DNA from: Corynebacterium timonense | GTDB lineage: Bacteria; Actinomycetota; Actinomycetes; Mycobacteriales; Mycobacteriaceae | Direction: 5' to 3' | NCBI RefSeq assembly: GCF_900105305.1 | Contig: NZ_LT629765.1 | Coordinates: 682,001 to 746,000, forward strand | Length of the DNA: 64,000 nucleotides | Part shown: piece after piece, positions 28,446 through 36,316 of the stretch | Position numbering within the stretch: the stretch's first letter is position 1 | How the letters are laid out: the number at the start of each line of letters is the position of its first letter | The notes under the pieces: generated by a model | The model's input: the letters and a program-made list of their open reading frames with translations, nothing else | Databases searched by the model: none | Told to the model about the DNA's origin: nothing | Made by a program: the position numbers and the translations under genes

Positions 28446-29006
28446 GTGAGCACTCCGACCCCCGCAGCGACGCCATCAACACCGTCGAACTGGAACCTGC
28501 CGAATGTTCTGACGTCGCTACGCATTCTATTTGTCCCCGTCTTCGCCTGGCTTGCCCTCTCTCATCACTGGTGGTGGGCTTTTGGCCTGTTTGTTGTGCT
28601 GATGGCAACGGACAAGCTCGACGGCGACATCGCTCGGGCGCGGGGGATCGTGACGGACTTCGGCAAAATTGCCGACCCGATCGCAGACAAGGCCCTGATG
28701 ATCACGGCTCTTGTCACGCTGAACATCGCCTCCACACTGCCGGTGTGGATCACGGTGGTCATCGTCGTGCGCGAGCTGGGCATCACCCTGTGGCGAATGT
28801 GGATGCTGCGCCGCGGCCATGTCGTGCCCGCGTCCAAGGGCGGCAAGCTCAAGACGGCGCTGCAGGCCCTCGGCGTCGCTCTCTACCTGTGCCCGCTGCC
28901 GGGGTGGATGGACGTGCCCACCTTCATCGTGATGTTGCTCGCGGTCGTTGTTACCGTCGTCACCGGAATCCAGTACCTCCTCGACGCAAGGAAAGCCAAT
29001 GCGTGA
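28446..29006 (+). CDS. pgsA: CDP-diacylglycerol-glycerol-3-phosphate phosphatidyltransferase
   Basis: Membrane enzyme that forms phosphatidylglycerol phosphate, the precursor of phosphatidylglycerol and cardiolipin. The 186-residue protein has four or more hydrophobic segments and the CDP-alcohol phosphotransferase signature in DKLDGDIARARG and DFGKIADPIADK. The GTG start is chosen because the protein begins just ahead of the conserved NLPNVLTSLRI and lies seven bases after TAGTGT. It overlaps the next gene, cinA, by eight bases and heads the unit pgsA-cinA-clgR. Confidence 0.92.
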   Translation: MSTPTPAATPSTPSNWNLPNVLTSLRILFVPVFAWLALSHHWWWAFGLFVVLMATDKLDGDIARARGIVTDFGKIADPIADKALMITALVTLNIASTLPVWITVVIVVRELGITLWRMWMLRRGHVVPASKGGKLKTALQALGVALYLCPLPGWMDVPTFIVMLLAVVVTVVTGIQYLLDARKANA

Positions 29007-29556
29007 CCTCGCCGCTTCGCTTATCGACGCCCTCCGCCAGCGCAACCAGACACTCTGCTTTTGTGAGTCCCTCACGGCTGGTCTGGCCGCAGCGACGCTT
29101 GCCGACGTCCCCGGCGCCTCCGACGTCTTGCGCGGAGGGTTAATTACCTACGCGACGGATCTGAAGCAGACCCTCGCGCACGTGCCCGAGGAGGTCCTTG
29201 CGCAGCACGGCCCGGTCTCTCCCGTCACGGCCCGCGAGATGGCCCGCGGGGCGAAGCGCGTGTGCGGCGCAGATTGGGCTGTCGCGATGACCGGCGTGGC
29301 CGGCCCAGACCCGCAGGACGGGCATCAGGTCGGGGAGGTGTGGGTCGGCCTTGCAGGCCCGCACTGGACGGCGTCTTCTGCGGCCGCCGAGCTGGTCGAG
29401 GCCAGCCGCGGACGCTACGCCCTTGTCCCGGGCGCGCCGGAGCCTCTGCGCGTGCTCGCGGGTGAGCGAGCCGACATCCGCCGCGCGGCAGTGGAGGCGG
29501 CCCTGCGGGGCGCTTTGACGGCGGTGCGGGAACAAAAGGTCGATCTCGGGAGTTGA
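28999..29556 (+). CDS. CinA C-terminal domain protein (nicotinamide-nucleotide amidase type)
   Basis: Protein of 185 residues consisting only of the CinA C-terminal domain; relatives (PncC) deamidate nicotinamide mononucleotide in NAD recycling. Visible blocks are CFCESLTAGLAAATLADVPGAS, GGLITYATDLKQ and the AMTGVAGPDPQDG loop. The N-terminal molybdopterin-like domain of long CinA is absent, which is usual for stand-alone copies. ATG 28999 overlaps the end of pgsA by eight bases, with AAGGAAA upstream, so translation is coupled. In actinobacteria it commonly sits between pgsA and clgR, as here. Confidence 0.88.
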   Translation: MRDLAASLIDALRQRNQTLCFCESLTAGLAAATLADVPGASDVLRGGLITYATDLKQTLAHVPEEVLAQHGPVSPVTAREMARGAKRVCGADWAVAMTGVAGPDPQDGHQVGEVWVGLAGPHWTASSAAAELVEASRGRYALVPGAPEPLRVLAGERADIRRAAVEAALRGALTAVREQKVDLGS

Positions 29557-29564
29557 ATGACGTG

Positions 29565-29945
29565 ATGGCAACGACAACTCTTCTCCTCGACACCCCGACG
29601 CAGCAGCTCGCGCAGTCCGCCGCTCCCGAACGCGCTCCGCTTCGTGAATCCTCTCCCCAGCGGGAGCCCCTTCTGCGCGAAGCCCTCGGGATGTCGCTGC
29701 GCGCCTACCGGGCCGACAAAGGCATCTCCTTGCGGCAGCTCGCGGCCGAGGCTATGGTGTCTTCTGGGTACCTGTCCGAACTCGAGCGCGGGCGGAAGGA
29801 AGTTTCCTCCGAACTTCTGCAGTCTATTTGCGCCGCGCTGGGGGCCAGCGTCGCCGACGTTGTCTTCGATGCCGCCTCGAACCTGTCCTTGCAATCGCTC
29901 AATGACGAGCTGGAGCACGCTGCGCCTGCCGCCGCCGAGGCTTAA
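29565..29945 (+). CDS. clgR: Cro/Xre-type regulator ClgR
   Basis: Transcriptional activator of the ClpP/ClpC protease and related stress genes in actinobacteria. The 126-residue protein has an unconserved N-terminus and a helix-turn-helix at about residues 45-100 (LRAYRADKGISLRQLAAEA, SSGYLSELERGRKEVSSELL), the ClgR recognition region. ATG 29565 or GTG 29562 are both possible starts; an in-frame TTG at 29553 overlaps the cinA stop. GGGAG upstream is nearest to the GTG. Its place between cinA and pspA matches C. glutamicum and mycobacteria. ClgR itself is a Clp substrate in relatives; the C-terminus here ends in alanines (AAPAAAEA), compatible with that. Confidence 0.9.
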   Translation: MATTTLLLDTPTQQLAQSAAPERAPLRESSPQREPLLREALGMSLRAYRADKGISLRQLAAEAMVSSGYLSELERGRKEVSSELLQSICAALGASVADVVFDAASNLSLQSLNDELEHAAPAAAEA

Positions 29946-30006
29946 GATTAACTAGGATTGTCTGGCGGTTATTGGCCAATACACCACGAAAGGTTGCACA
30001 CTCGAC

Positions 30007-30846
30007 ATGGCGAACCCATTTAGCAAGTTCTGGAACTACCTCATGGCGTTCTTCGATAACAAGATCGAGGAAAACGCCGACCCCAAGGTCCAGATTGAGC
30101 AGGCGATCGGAGAGGCGCAGCGCCAGCACCAGGCCCTGTCTCAGCAGGCGGCGGCCGTCATCGGCAATCAGCGCCAGCTGGAGATGCAACTGAACCGCCG
30201 CCTGGAAGAGGTGGAGAAGCTCCAGGCGAATACGCGCCAGGCCCTGCAGCTCGCCGACAAGGCCCGCAGCGATGGCGATGCGCAGAAGGCTCAGGAGTAC
30301 GAGAACGCGGCCGAGGCGTTCGCCGCGCAGCTCGTCACGGCGGAGCAGTCCATCGAGGACACCAAGAGCCTGCACGACCAGGCGCTGCAGCAGGCGGCCC
30401 AGGCGAAGCAGGCCGTCGAGCGCAACGCGGCGCACTTGCAGCAGCAGGTCGCCGAGCGCTCCAAGCTTCTGTCGCAGCTCGAGCAAGCCAAGATGCAGGA
30501 AAAGGTCTCCGAGACCATGCAGTCGATGAACAGCCTGACCTCGAGCACCCCCAACCTCGACCAGGTGCGCGAGAAGATTGAGCGCCGATACGCGAACGCC
30601 CTTGGCCAGGCCGAGCTGGCACAGAACTCCGTGCAGGGGCGCATGGCGGAGGTGGAGCAGGCGGGCATCCAGATGGCCGGCCACGGCCGCCTCGAACAGA
30701 TCCGCGCGGAGATGGCCGGTGAGCTGAGCTCCGGCGCGAAGCCGGCAATCGAGCAGGGCCAGTCCAGCGACGGGCAGTCGGGCGAAGCCGTGCAGGTATC
30801 GGACGACGCGGTTGCACAGCGCATGCGCGAGCTGCGTGGCGAGTAA
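30007..30846 (+). CDS. pspA: PspA/IM30 family membrane stress protein
   Basis: Peripheral membrane protein that oligomerises on stressed membranes. The 279-residue product is almost entirely coiled coil: an amphipathic N-terminal segment ([21 protein letters not shown]), then long Gln/Glu/Ala-rich helices through residue 230, and a short tail. It begins 61 bp after clgR with TAGGAT in the gap as a possible own -10, and ends in a clear terminator. Mycobacterial PspA is controlled by ClgR, and adjacency suggests the same here. No PspB/PspC genes or mycobacterial membrane partner genes follow. Confidence 0.92.
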   Translation: MANPFSKFWNYLMAFFDNKIEENADPKVQIEQAIGEAQRQHQALSQQAAAVIGNQRQLEMQLNRRLEEVEKLQANTRQALQLADKARSDGDAQKAQEYENAAEAFAAQLVTAEQSIEDTKSLHDQALQQAAQAKQAVERNAAHLQQQVAERSKLLSQLEQAKMQEKVSETMQSMNSLTSSTPNLDQVREKIERRYANALGQAELAQNSVQGRMAEVEQAGIQMAGHGRLEQIRAEMAGELSSGAKPAIEQGQSSDGQSGEAVQVSDDAVAQRMRELRGE

Positions 30847-30867
30847 AAACACAGACCACGAGCACAG

Positions 30868-30894
30868 GGCGCCCCCGTACAAGGGGCGCCTTTT
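30868..30894 (+). terminator. Rho-independent terminator of pspA
   Basis: GGCGCCCC (30868-30875) and GGGGCGCC (30883-30890) form a perfect 8-bp stem with a 7-base loop, followed by TTTT. It separates pspA from the convergent bioYMN operon. Confidence 0.9.
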
Positions 30895-30909
30895 GTGCAC
30901 GTTGGGGGT

Positions 30910-31524
30910 CTAGTCGGCGGCGCCGCGCGCCATGAGCGCCTCGCCGATGTCGCGGGCGCGCTTGATGGAGCGGATGACGACGGGTGTGCCAAACGCGGCC
31001 AGAGAGAACCCCGCCCCACGCGCCTTCCGGGCGTCAAGGACCTCGCCGACGGTCGCGAACATCAAGGGGATGAGCCTGATCGTGAGGGCGATGGCGAGGC
31101 TGATCGTCTCCACGGGGACTCCCACGCGATCGAGGGGCGCGAGGGTCTTCTCCAGCGCCTCGAGAAGCTCCTCCATCCCGGTCGTGAGAGTGAACAGGTT
31201 CGCCGCCGCCAGGGTGGCCACGAGCCCCAAGGTGGTCGTCGCGGCAGAGTGCGCGCCGTTTTGCCACCACAGGTACAGGCCGAGGATGAGGAGCAACGGC
31301 AGCACGGGGGCGAATTGCCGGAGCGCGATGCGCCACGGGATCCGGGCGAGGCCGTAGAGGAACATGACCGCCGCGAGCGCCGCGGCGGTGTGCCAGGGCT
31401 GGCTCGGGAGGATCGTGACGGCGACGATGAAAACGATGAGCGCGAGGAACTTCGCCGCGGGGCTGGCCCTGTGCAGGAGGGTCGTGCCGGGAACGTAGAC
31501 GCCGAGCGGTACCTCGCGGATCAT
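30910..31524 (-). CDS. bioN: Biotin ECF transporter transmembrane protein BioN
   Basis: Energy-coupling transmembrane (T) component of the biotin transporter. The 204-residue protein has four to five hydrophobic segments and the EcfT cytoplasmic coupling signatures: ARG-type motifs around LDARKARGAGF and IRSIKRARDIGEALMARG. ATG 31524 overlaps the bioM stop (ATGA), so the two are translationally coupled. It is the last gene of bioY-bioM-bioN, the order known from C. glutamicum. Confidence 0.93.
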   Translation of the reverse strand: MIREVPLGVYVPGTTLLHRASPAAKFLALIVFIVAVTILPSQPWHTAAALAAVMFLYGLARIPWRIALRQFAPVLPLLLILGLYLWWQNGAHSAATTTLGLVATLAAANLFTLTTGMEELLEALEKTLAPLDRVGVPVETISLAIALTIRLIPLMFATVGEVLDARKARGAGFSLAAFGTPVVIRSIKRARDIGEALMARGAAD

Positions 31525-32213
31525 GGCGTGGCCTCGTCCATGAGTTCGAGGTAGTGGGAGATTGCGGCGTCGGGCGCTCCGTCGAAGGCGAGTGAGCCCG
31601 AGTCGAGGCACAAAACGCGGTCGAAACCGCGCAGCATCTCGAGGTCGTGGGTGACCACGATCACCTGCTGGTCGAGCGAGGCCAGCTCGCGGATGATGCG
31701 GCGGCGGTTGCGCAGGTCGAGGAGTGTCGTCGGTTCGTCGGCGATGACGGTATCCGGTTCAATCACGAGCACCGCCGCCAGGGCGAGCAGCTGTTTCTCC
31801 CCGCCGGAGAGCGTGTGGGGGGAATGCTCGGCGCGGTCGCGCAGGTGAAAGCGGTTAAGCATTGCGTTGACGCGCTTTGACACCTCCGCGCGGGGAAGCT
31901 TAAAGCGGCGCAAAGAGAAAGCGATGTCGTCAGCCACCTGGGGCATGACGATCTGGGATTCGGCGTCGGAGAAGACGAACCCCACCCGCCGGCGCACCCG
32001 CTTGCCGTCCTGGGCGGGGCTCAAGCCGTCGTAAAGCACTGTGCCCGAAGTGGGCTCGATGAGGCCGTTGATGAGCCGGACAAGGGTAGATTTGCCCGAG
32101 CCGTTCGAGCCGATGATGCCGATACGCCGCTCGCTGAGCTCGAGGGTGATGGGGCGGAGGACCTCAACGCCCTCATAGCTCACGCCGGCGCTGTTGAACG
32201 TGATCGCAGGCAC
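31521..32213 (-). CDS. bioM: Biotin ECF transporter ATPase BioM
   Basis: ATPase (A) component that powers biotin uptake. The 230-residue ABC protein has Walker A GSNGSGKSTL, the Q-loop region VFSDAESQIVMPQVADDI, the signature LSGGEKQLLALAAVLV, Walker B VIADEPTTLLDLRN and the switch histidine VVTHDLEM. The start is GTG 32213, one base after the bioY stop; longer versions would overlap bioY. A single ATPase gene implies a homodimer, as in other BioMNY systems. Confidence 0.94.
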   Translation of the reverse strand: MPAITFNSAGVSYEGVEVLRPITLELSERRIGIIGSNGSGKSTLVRLINGLIEPTSGTVLYDGLSPAQDGKRVRRRVGFVFSDAESQIVMPQVADDIAFSLRRFKLPRAEVSKRVNAMLNRFHLRDRAEHSPHTLSGGEKQLLALAAVLVIEPDTVIADEPTTLLDLRNRRRIIRELASLDQQVIVVTHDLEMLRGFDRVLCLDSGSLAFDGAPDAAISHYLELMDEATP

Positions 32214-32214
32214 G

Positions 32215-32811
32215 CTAACGGGCTTCCGCGCGCAGGAGCTGCGGGAAGGCGGAGTGAACGCCGACGGCAATGGCGACCATGACGATCATCTCGAGGGAGT
32301 CGGTGGGGATGAAGATAAGCTGCGCCTGCGCGGCTTCACCGAACCCGAGGCCGGTCTGGACCATGAGGCCGGTTGCTCCCATGACGTACTGGATGAGGAG
32401 GCCCACGAACCCGGCGACCGCGAAGAGGGCGGTCGCGACACCCTTCGACGTGCGGGCGCCGCGGGTGGCGATGAACCCCGCGACCGGCACGGCGATGAGG
32501 TAGCTGAGGACGTAACCGACCGTCGGGCTGCCGAGGGAGAAAATGGTGGTGCGGCCGCCGGCAAGGACGGGCAGGAACATACCGATGAGCAGGAAGAGGC
32601 CGGTGACGTAAAAGCCGCGGCGCGGGCCCAAGATGAGCGCGGCGAGGATGACCGCGGTGTTCTGCAGGAGGATGGGCACGCCAGCAATACCGACGGGGAT
32701 GGCGACGAAGCCGAGGACGATCACGAGGGCTGTGAAGACGGCCACGTACGCAAGGTCGGCTGTCGCGGAGGAGGCGCGAACGGTGCTGGACGGGGTGTGT
32801 TTCGTAGACAT
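32215..32811 (-). CDS. bioY: Biotin transporter substrate-binding membrane protein BioY
   Basis: Substrate-capture (S) component for biotin. The 198-residue membrane protein has six hydrophobic segments and the BioY family blocks VPILLQNTAVILAALILGPRRG, LPVLAGGRTTIFSLGSPTVGY and a C-terminal FIPTDSLEMI. ATG 32811 is seven bases after TAATCT, so the operon mRNA bioYMN is probably leaderless. A perfect 13-bp palindrome resembling the BioQ operator lies directly upstream of the -10, predicting repression when biotin is sufficient. Confidence 0.94.
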   Translation of the reverse strand: MSTKHTPSSTVRASSATADLAYVAVFTALVIVLGFVAIPVGIAGVPILLQNTAVILAALILGPRRGFYVTGLFLLIGMFLPVLAGGRTTIFSLGSPTVGYVLSYLIAVPVAGFIATRGARTSKGVATALFAVAGFVGLLIQYVMGATGLMVQTGLGFGEAAQAQLIFIPTDSLEMIVMVAIAVGVHSAFPQLLRAEAR

Positions 32812-32818
32812 GCGGGAA

Positions 32819-32824
32819 AGATTA
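32819..32824 (-). promoter_or_regulatory. -10 element of the bioYMN operon
   Basis: TAATCT on the minus strand is followed by seven bases and the ATG of bioY, predicting a leaderless mRNA. A TTGATC (32845-32850, minus strand) could be a -35, though the 20-bp spacer is long. Confidence 0.55.
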
Positions 32825-32826
32825 CC

Positions 32827-32839
32827 TGAACGCTGTTCA
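32827..32839. promoter_or_regulatory. Candidate BioQ operator in the bioY promoter
   Basis: TGAACGCTGTTCA is a perfect 13-bp palindrome (TGAAC-N3-GTTCA). The corynebacterial biotin repressor BioQ binds sites of the form TGAAC-N3-GTTAC. It lies two bases upstream of the bioY -10, where a bound repressor would block RNA polymerase. bioQ itself is not in the window. Confidence 0.75.
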
Positions 32840-32886
32840 ACTGCGATCAACGAGGGAGTGGGGAATGAGTTTTCGCGCAGGCAGCG

Positions 32887-32892
32887 TATATT
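32887..32892 (+). promoter_or_regulatory. -10 element of the DUF3046 gene
   Basis: TATATT is followed by seven bases and ATG 32900, a leaderless arrangement divergent from bioY. Confidence 0.6.
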
Positions 32893-32899
32893 GGCGGGC

Positions 32900-33115
32900 A
32901 TGCGTTTGACCGAATTCGAGCAACTCGTCGAGGATGAATTCGGCCCCGCGAAAGCGCGCTGGGTCACCGAGTCGCAGGTCCTACCCAAGTACAACGCGAC
33001 GGCCGCCGAAATCATCGAACGGGGGATCGACCCGCGAGAAGCCTGGATTGAGCTGTGCGAGGCGTTCGATGTCCCAGCGGAGCGCAGGCTTGGGGTGGAC
33101 CGCCCGGGGTGGTGA
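32900..33115 (+). CDS. DUF3046 small protein upstream of recA
   Basis: Protein of 71 residues of the DUF3046 family, small acidic proteins of unknown function encoded next to recA in many actinobacteria. Recognised by RLTEFEQLVEDEFG, ARWVTESQVL and DPREAWIELCEAFDVPAER. ATG 32900 is supported by a strong TATATT seven bases ahead. It is about 190 bp upstream of recA. No catalytic motif is visible. Confidence 0.85.
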   Translation: MRLTEFEQLVEDEFGPAKARWVTESQVLPKYNATAAEIIERGIDPREAWIELCEAFDVPAERRLGVDRPGW

Positions 33116-33137
33116 ATGGACCGCAGCCCGAGCGGTA

Positions 33138-33153
33138 TTCGAACAATTTTGCG
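33138..33153 (+). promoter_or_regulatory. Possible degenerate SOS box upstream of recA
   Basis: TCGAACA followed by a weaker second half (TTTGCGT) resembles the actinobacterial LexA site (TCGAACANNTGTTCGA); one half matches fully, the other in about four of seven positions. A TATGTT hexamer at about 33185-33190 may be the recA -10. Confidence 0.3.
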
Positions 33154-33303
33154 TGTCGTGTCGCGTCCGTGTCGGGCAGGGGTATATGTTTGACACCAGT
33201 CACTGGCGGGGAACCGTACGGGCGGTGCGATCCGTCTAAGTAAGTAAGCCTGGGCCGCCTGCGATGAAAAGCGCGCCACGAAACCATGCGATAGAGGAGA
33301 ACT

Positions 33304-34440
33304 ATGGCAACGAAGAAGAAAGCGTCCGCCGCGGGCGGGGACCGCAAGAACGCGCTCGATGCTGCGCTCGCGATGATCGAGAAGGACTTCGGCAAGGGCG
33401 CCATCATGCGCCTAGGCGACGACAACCGCCCGCCAATCCAATCGATCTCCTCCGGCAACACCGCCATCGACGTCGCGCTCGGTATCGGCGGATGGCCGCG
33501 CGGACGCGTAGTGGAAATCTACGGCCCAGAGTCGTCCGGTAAGACGACCGTGGCCCTGCACGCGATCGCCTCGGCGCAGCGCAACGGAGGCATCGCCGCC
33601 TTCATTGACGCCGAGCACGCGCTCGACCCCGATTACGCCCACAAGCTCGGGGTGGACACCGACAACCTGCTCGTGGCGCAGCCGGACACGGGTGAGCAGG
33701 CCCTCGAGATCGCCGACATGCTCGTGCGCTCCGGGGCGATTGACATCATCGTCATCGACTCCGTCGCTGCTTTGACCCCGAAGGCCGAGATCGAAGGCGA
33801 GATGGGCGATTCGCACGTGGGCCTCCAAGCCCGCCTGATGTCCCAGGCGCTGCGCAAGATGACGGGCGCGCTGTACAACTCGGGAACCACTGCCATCTTC
33901 ATCAACCAGCTGCGCGAGAAGATCGGCGTCATGTTCGGCTCGCCCGAGACAACCACGGGTGGTAAGGCGCTGAAGTTTTACGCCTCCGTGCGTTGCGACG
34001 TCCGCCGGATCCAGACCCTCAAGGACGGCCAGGACTCCATCGGGAACCGCACCCGCATGAAGGTGGTGAAGAACAAGGTCTCGCCCCCATTCAAGGTCGC
34101 CGAGTTCGACATCATGTACGGCGAGGGCATCTCGCGCGAGTCCTCGATCATCGACATGGGCGTGGACAACGGCATCGTGAAAAAGTCCGGCTCCTGGATC
34201 ACCTACGAAGGAGACCAGTTGGGGCAGGGCAAGGAGAAGGCCCGCATCTTCCTCAAGGAAAACCCTGATATTGCGAACGAGATCGAGGACAAGATCTTCC
34301 GCAAGCTTCAGGTCGGGGCGTACGCCAGCGCCGGGAAGAACGATGAGCTAAGCGACGACCCGATTGACGTCGTCCCCAACATCGACTTCGACGACGAGGA
34401 CGACGAGGAACTGGGCCTGAGCGCGGGGAGCGCTGACTAA
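33304..34440 (+). CDS. recA: Recombinase RecA
   Basis: Central protein of homologous recombination and the SOS response. The 378-residue protein has the DNA-strand exchange core with Walker A GPESSGKT near 74-81, [13 protein letters not shown], Walker [15 protein letters not shown], loop L1/L2 ([41 protein letters not shown]) and an acidic C-terminal tail ([10 protein letters not shown]). AGAGGAGAAC before ATG is a strong ribosome-binding site. No intein is present. recX follows with a 5-base gap, as usual. Confidence 0.98.
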   Translation: MATKKKASAAGGDRKNALDAALAMIEKDFGKGAIMRLGDDNRPPIQSISSGNTAIDVALGIGGWPRGRVVEIYGPESSGKTTVALHAIASAQRNGGIAAFIDAEHALDPDYAHKLGVDTDNLLVAQPDTGEQALEIADMLVRSGAIDIIVIDSVAALTPKAEIEGEMGDSHVGLQARLMSQALRKMTGALYNSGTTAIFINQLREKIGVMFGSPETTTGGKALKFYASVRCDVRRIQTLKDGQDSIGNRTRMKVVKNKVSPPFKVAEFDIMYGEGISRESSIIDMGVDNGIVKKSGSWITYEGDQLGQGKEKARIFLKENPDIANEIEDKIFRKLQVGAYASAGKNDELSDDPIDVVPNIDFDDEDDEELGLSAGSAD

Positions 34441-34445
34441 ACGCG

Positions 34446-35048
34446 GTGGCCCAGCCAGACCCAGACACGCTCGAGAAGCTGCGCGCCGCCGTCGCGGCTT
34501 ACGAAAACGACGAAGCCTCCGGCACCCTCTTCGACGCCGCGACGGAGGAGGCGCTCGCTCCGGTGCGCAGTCGCGCGCTGCGCCTCCTCGACCAGCGCGC
34601 TCGATCCCGAGCGGAGCTGCGGAGCCGGCTTGTGCGCGCCGAGTTTGACGCCGAGGTGGTGGACGCGGTGCTTGACGACTTCGAGCGCACCGGGCTCCTC
34701 GACGACGCTGCGTTTGCCCGCGAGTGGGTGCGCCAGCGCGCGGCACGTCGGGGCAAATCCGCCCGCGCGCTGGATATGGAGCTGCGCGAGAAAGGCGTGG
34801 CCGAAGCGGTGCGACGGGATGCGCTTTCCCAGATCTCGCCGGCTGACGAGGAAGCGGCTGCCCGCGCCGTCGCGGAGAAGAAGGCGAGGGCCGTGAACAC
34901 CGCCCCGGTGGATCGCGCGGAGTACGACGCGCAGCTGCGCCGCATTGTTGGCGTGATGGCGCGACGCGGCTACAGCTCGAGCATGAGCCTTTCCCTCGGG
35001 CGCGAGGTGTTGGACGCGCGGATCGCGGAGGTGACGGGGCAGGAGTAG
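34446..35048 (+). CDS. recX: Regulatory protein RecX
   Basis: RecX caps and inhibits RecA filaments. The 200-residue helical protein has RALRLLDQRARSRAELRSRL, VVDAVLDDFERTGLLDDAAFAREWVRQR-type repeats and ARRGYSSSMSLSLGREVLD, matching the three-helix repeats of the family. The GTG start lies five bases after the recA stop; there is no good ribosome-binding site, so translation probably depends on recA. A 416-bp gap follows. Confidence 0.92.
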   Translation: MAQPDPDTLEKLRAAVAAYENDEASGTLFDAATEEALAPVRSRALRLLDQRARSRAELRSRLVRAEFDAEVVDAVLDDFERTGLLDDAAFAREWVRQRAARRGKSARALDMELREKGVAEAVRRDALSQISPADEEAAARAVAEKKARAVNTAPVDRAEYDAQLRRIVGVMARRGYSSSMSLSLGREVLDARIAEVTGQE

Positions 35049-35464
35049 CGGCGGGGTTCGTCTGCGCACACGGGTTGTCGCCGTGGGGCGGGAGACAATA
35101 AGCATGAGCGCTGCGGCTGGAAGGCTCGTTCACTGGTCCGGGTGACGCCGGCCGCCGCTGGTGATGCCGCAGCCGGGATTGCCCTCGGGTGAGCTCACAC
35201 CACGGCGATGACGGCACACTCGTTCGCACGTCTGAGCGGCATCACACACGGCTGCCGACGATAAGGGTGGGCGTTTTCGGGTGCGCGATCGCGGAGGACG
35301 GGTGGTGTCTGTAGACAGGCGTTGGCGGGGCCCAGGCCGCCGTCGACGTCCCTAGCGCGGCGGGCCTCCCGCGCGGGACTGGAGTGGTCTGGACTGGAAG
35401 CGGGCATTGGCCAGGTAGGATGACAGGCTGTTAGAAATGAAAAAAACAGAAGGGAAAGCTGTGT
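35049..35464. other. Intergenic region of 416 bp with no recognised gene
   Basis: Longest non-coding stretch in the window. I see a 10-bp palindrome GTGAGCTCAC (35189-35198), a TAGGAT hexamer at about 35417 that may be the -10 of the following gene, and GAAGGGAAAG as its ribosome-binding site. An 18-codon open frame at 35208-35264 is not supported by anything else. No tRNA, known riboswitch or terminator was recognised. Confidence 0.5.
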
Positions 35465-36316
35465 ATGGCCATCTCGCTGCCTCATGTGTTCGCTGGGGCG
35501 CAGCCGGGGTCGGCGCGCGAGGTCGTCGATAAGCTGAAGGCGGATCTCGTGCGACGCTCGTACGAAGGCGCCGGTGCGCTGGCGGCAATCATGTCGGAGG
35601 CGTTCTCTGCCAAGGGGCTCGCCAAGCGGCCCGAGCGCGCCGCGTATGTGTCCGCGGCGGCTGTCAATGTCGTTTCCTCTGCGTGTGGGTGGGAGAAGCC
35701 GCGTCGTGCAGCGAAGGCCGTGCTTATGCCGCTGCTTGCGGTGCACGTGCACCGCCGCCGCCATGAGACGTCCCCGCTGACGGCCGGCGCGTTGCTCGTC
35801 GGCCTGGCCGGGGGCTGGATCGGGGATGTGGTGCTGATGCCGAAAAAGCCGAACCTGAACCTCGGCGCCATCCCCTTCGCCGTGAACCATGTCGCGTACC
35901 AGGTGCTGCTCTGGCGCGCGGGCGCTCGCTTCAACACGCTGCGAAGCGCGCTGCGTTACCCCCTGTGGGCAGGATCGATAGGACTTGTCGGGCTCGTTCA
36001 GCCGCGATTCGTGCCCGCTGCCGCGGGCTACGGCCTGTTGGTGGCCACGACCTCGGTGCTGGCCGACGATTCCTCGCTTACCCACGCCTCTCAGCGCGTG
36101 ACAGTCCACAGCAACGGCCTGCCTAGCGCCGACGCAACGTTCGGGCTAGGCCATGGCGGGAACCTGTTTTTGATCTCGGACGCGTTGCTTGTGCTGCGTA
36201 CGCTGATCGGCGACGAGGGGCTGCTCGCCCGCGCATTGGATGCCTGCGTGATGGATACCTACACCGTAGCTCAGTTGTTGCTGGTGGAGGGCCTGTTAGC
36301 CAGCGACCCGGCCTGA
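35465..36316 (+). CDS. YhhN/TMEM86 (lysoplasmalogenase-like) family membrane protein
   Basis: Membrane protein of 283 residues with about seven to eight hydrophobic segments in its C-terminal two thirds. It resembles the YhhN family, whose characterised animal member TMEM86B cleaves lysoplasmalogen vinyl-ether bonds. Supporting blocks are [34 protein letters not shown] and [13 protein letters not shown]. The N-terminal 60 residues ([21 protein letters not shown]) are an unmatched soluble segment. The true substrate here is unknown. Its 3' end overlaps the convergent gluD by 46 bp. Confidence 0.7.
   Translation: MAISLPHVFAGAQPGSAREVVDKLKADLVRRSYEGAGALAAIMSEAFSAKGLAKRPERAAYVSAAAVNVVSSACGWEKPRRAAKAVLMPLLAVHVHRRRHETSPLTAGALLVGLAGGWIGDVVLMPKKPNLNLGAIPFAVNHVAYQVLLWRAGARFNTLRSALRYPLWAGSIGLVGLVQPRFVPAAAGYGLLVATTSVLADDSSLTHASQRVTVHSNGLPSADATFGLGHGGNLFLISDALLVLRTLIGDEGLLARALDACVMDTYTVAQLLLVEGLLASDPA

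Noticed and set aside
35208-35264. 18-codon open frame in the recX-YhhN gap, possibly a leader peptide
   Set aside because: No ribosome-binding site, no codon bias for a regulatory amino acid and no attenuator hairpin follow.
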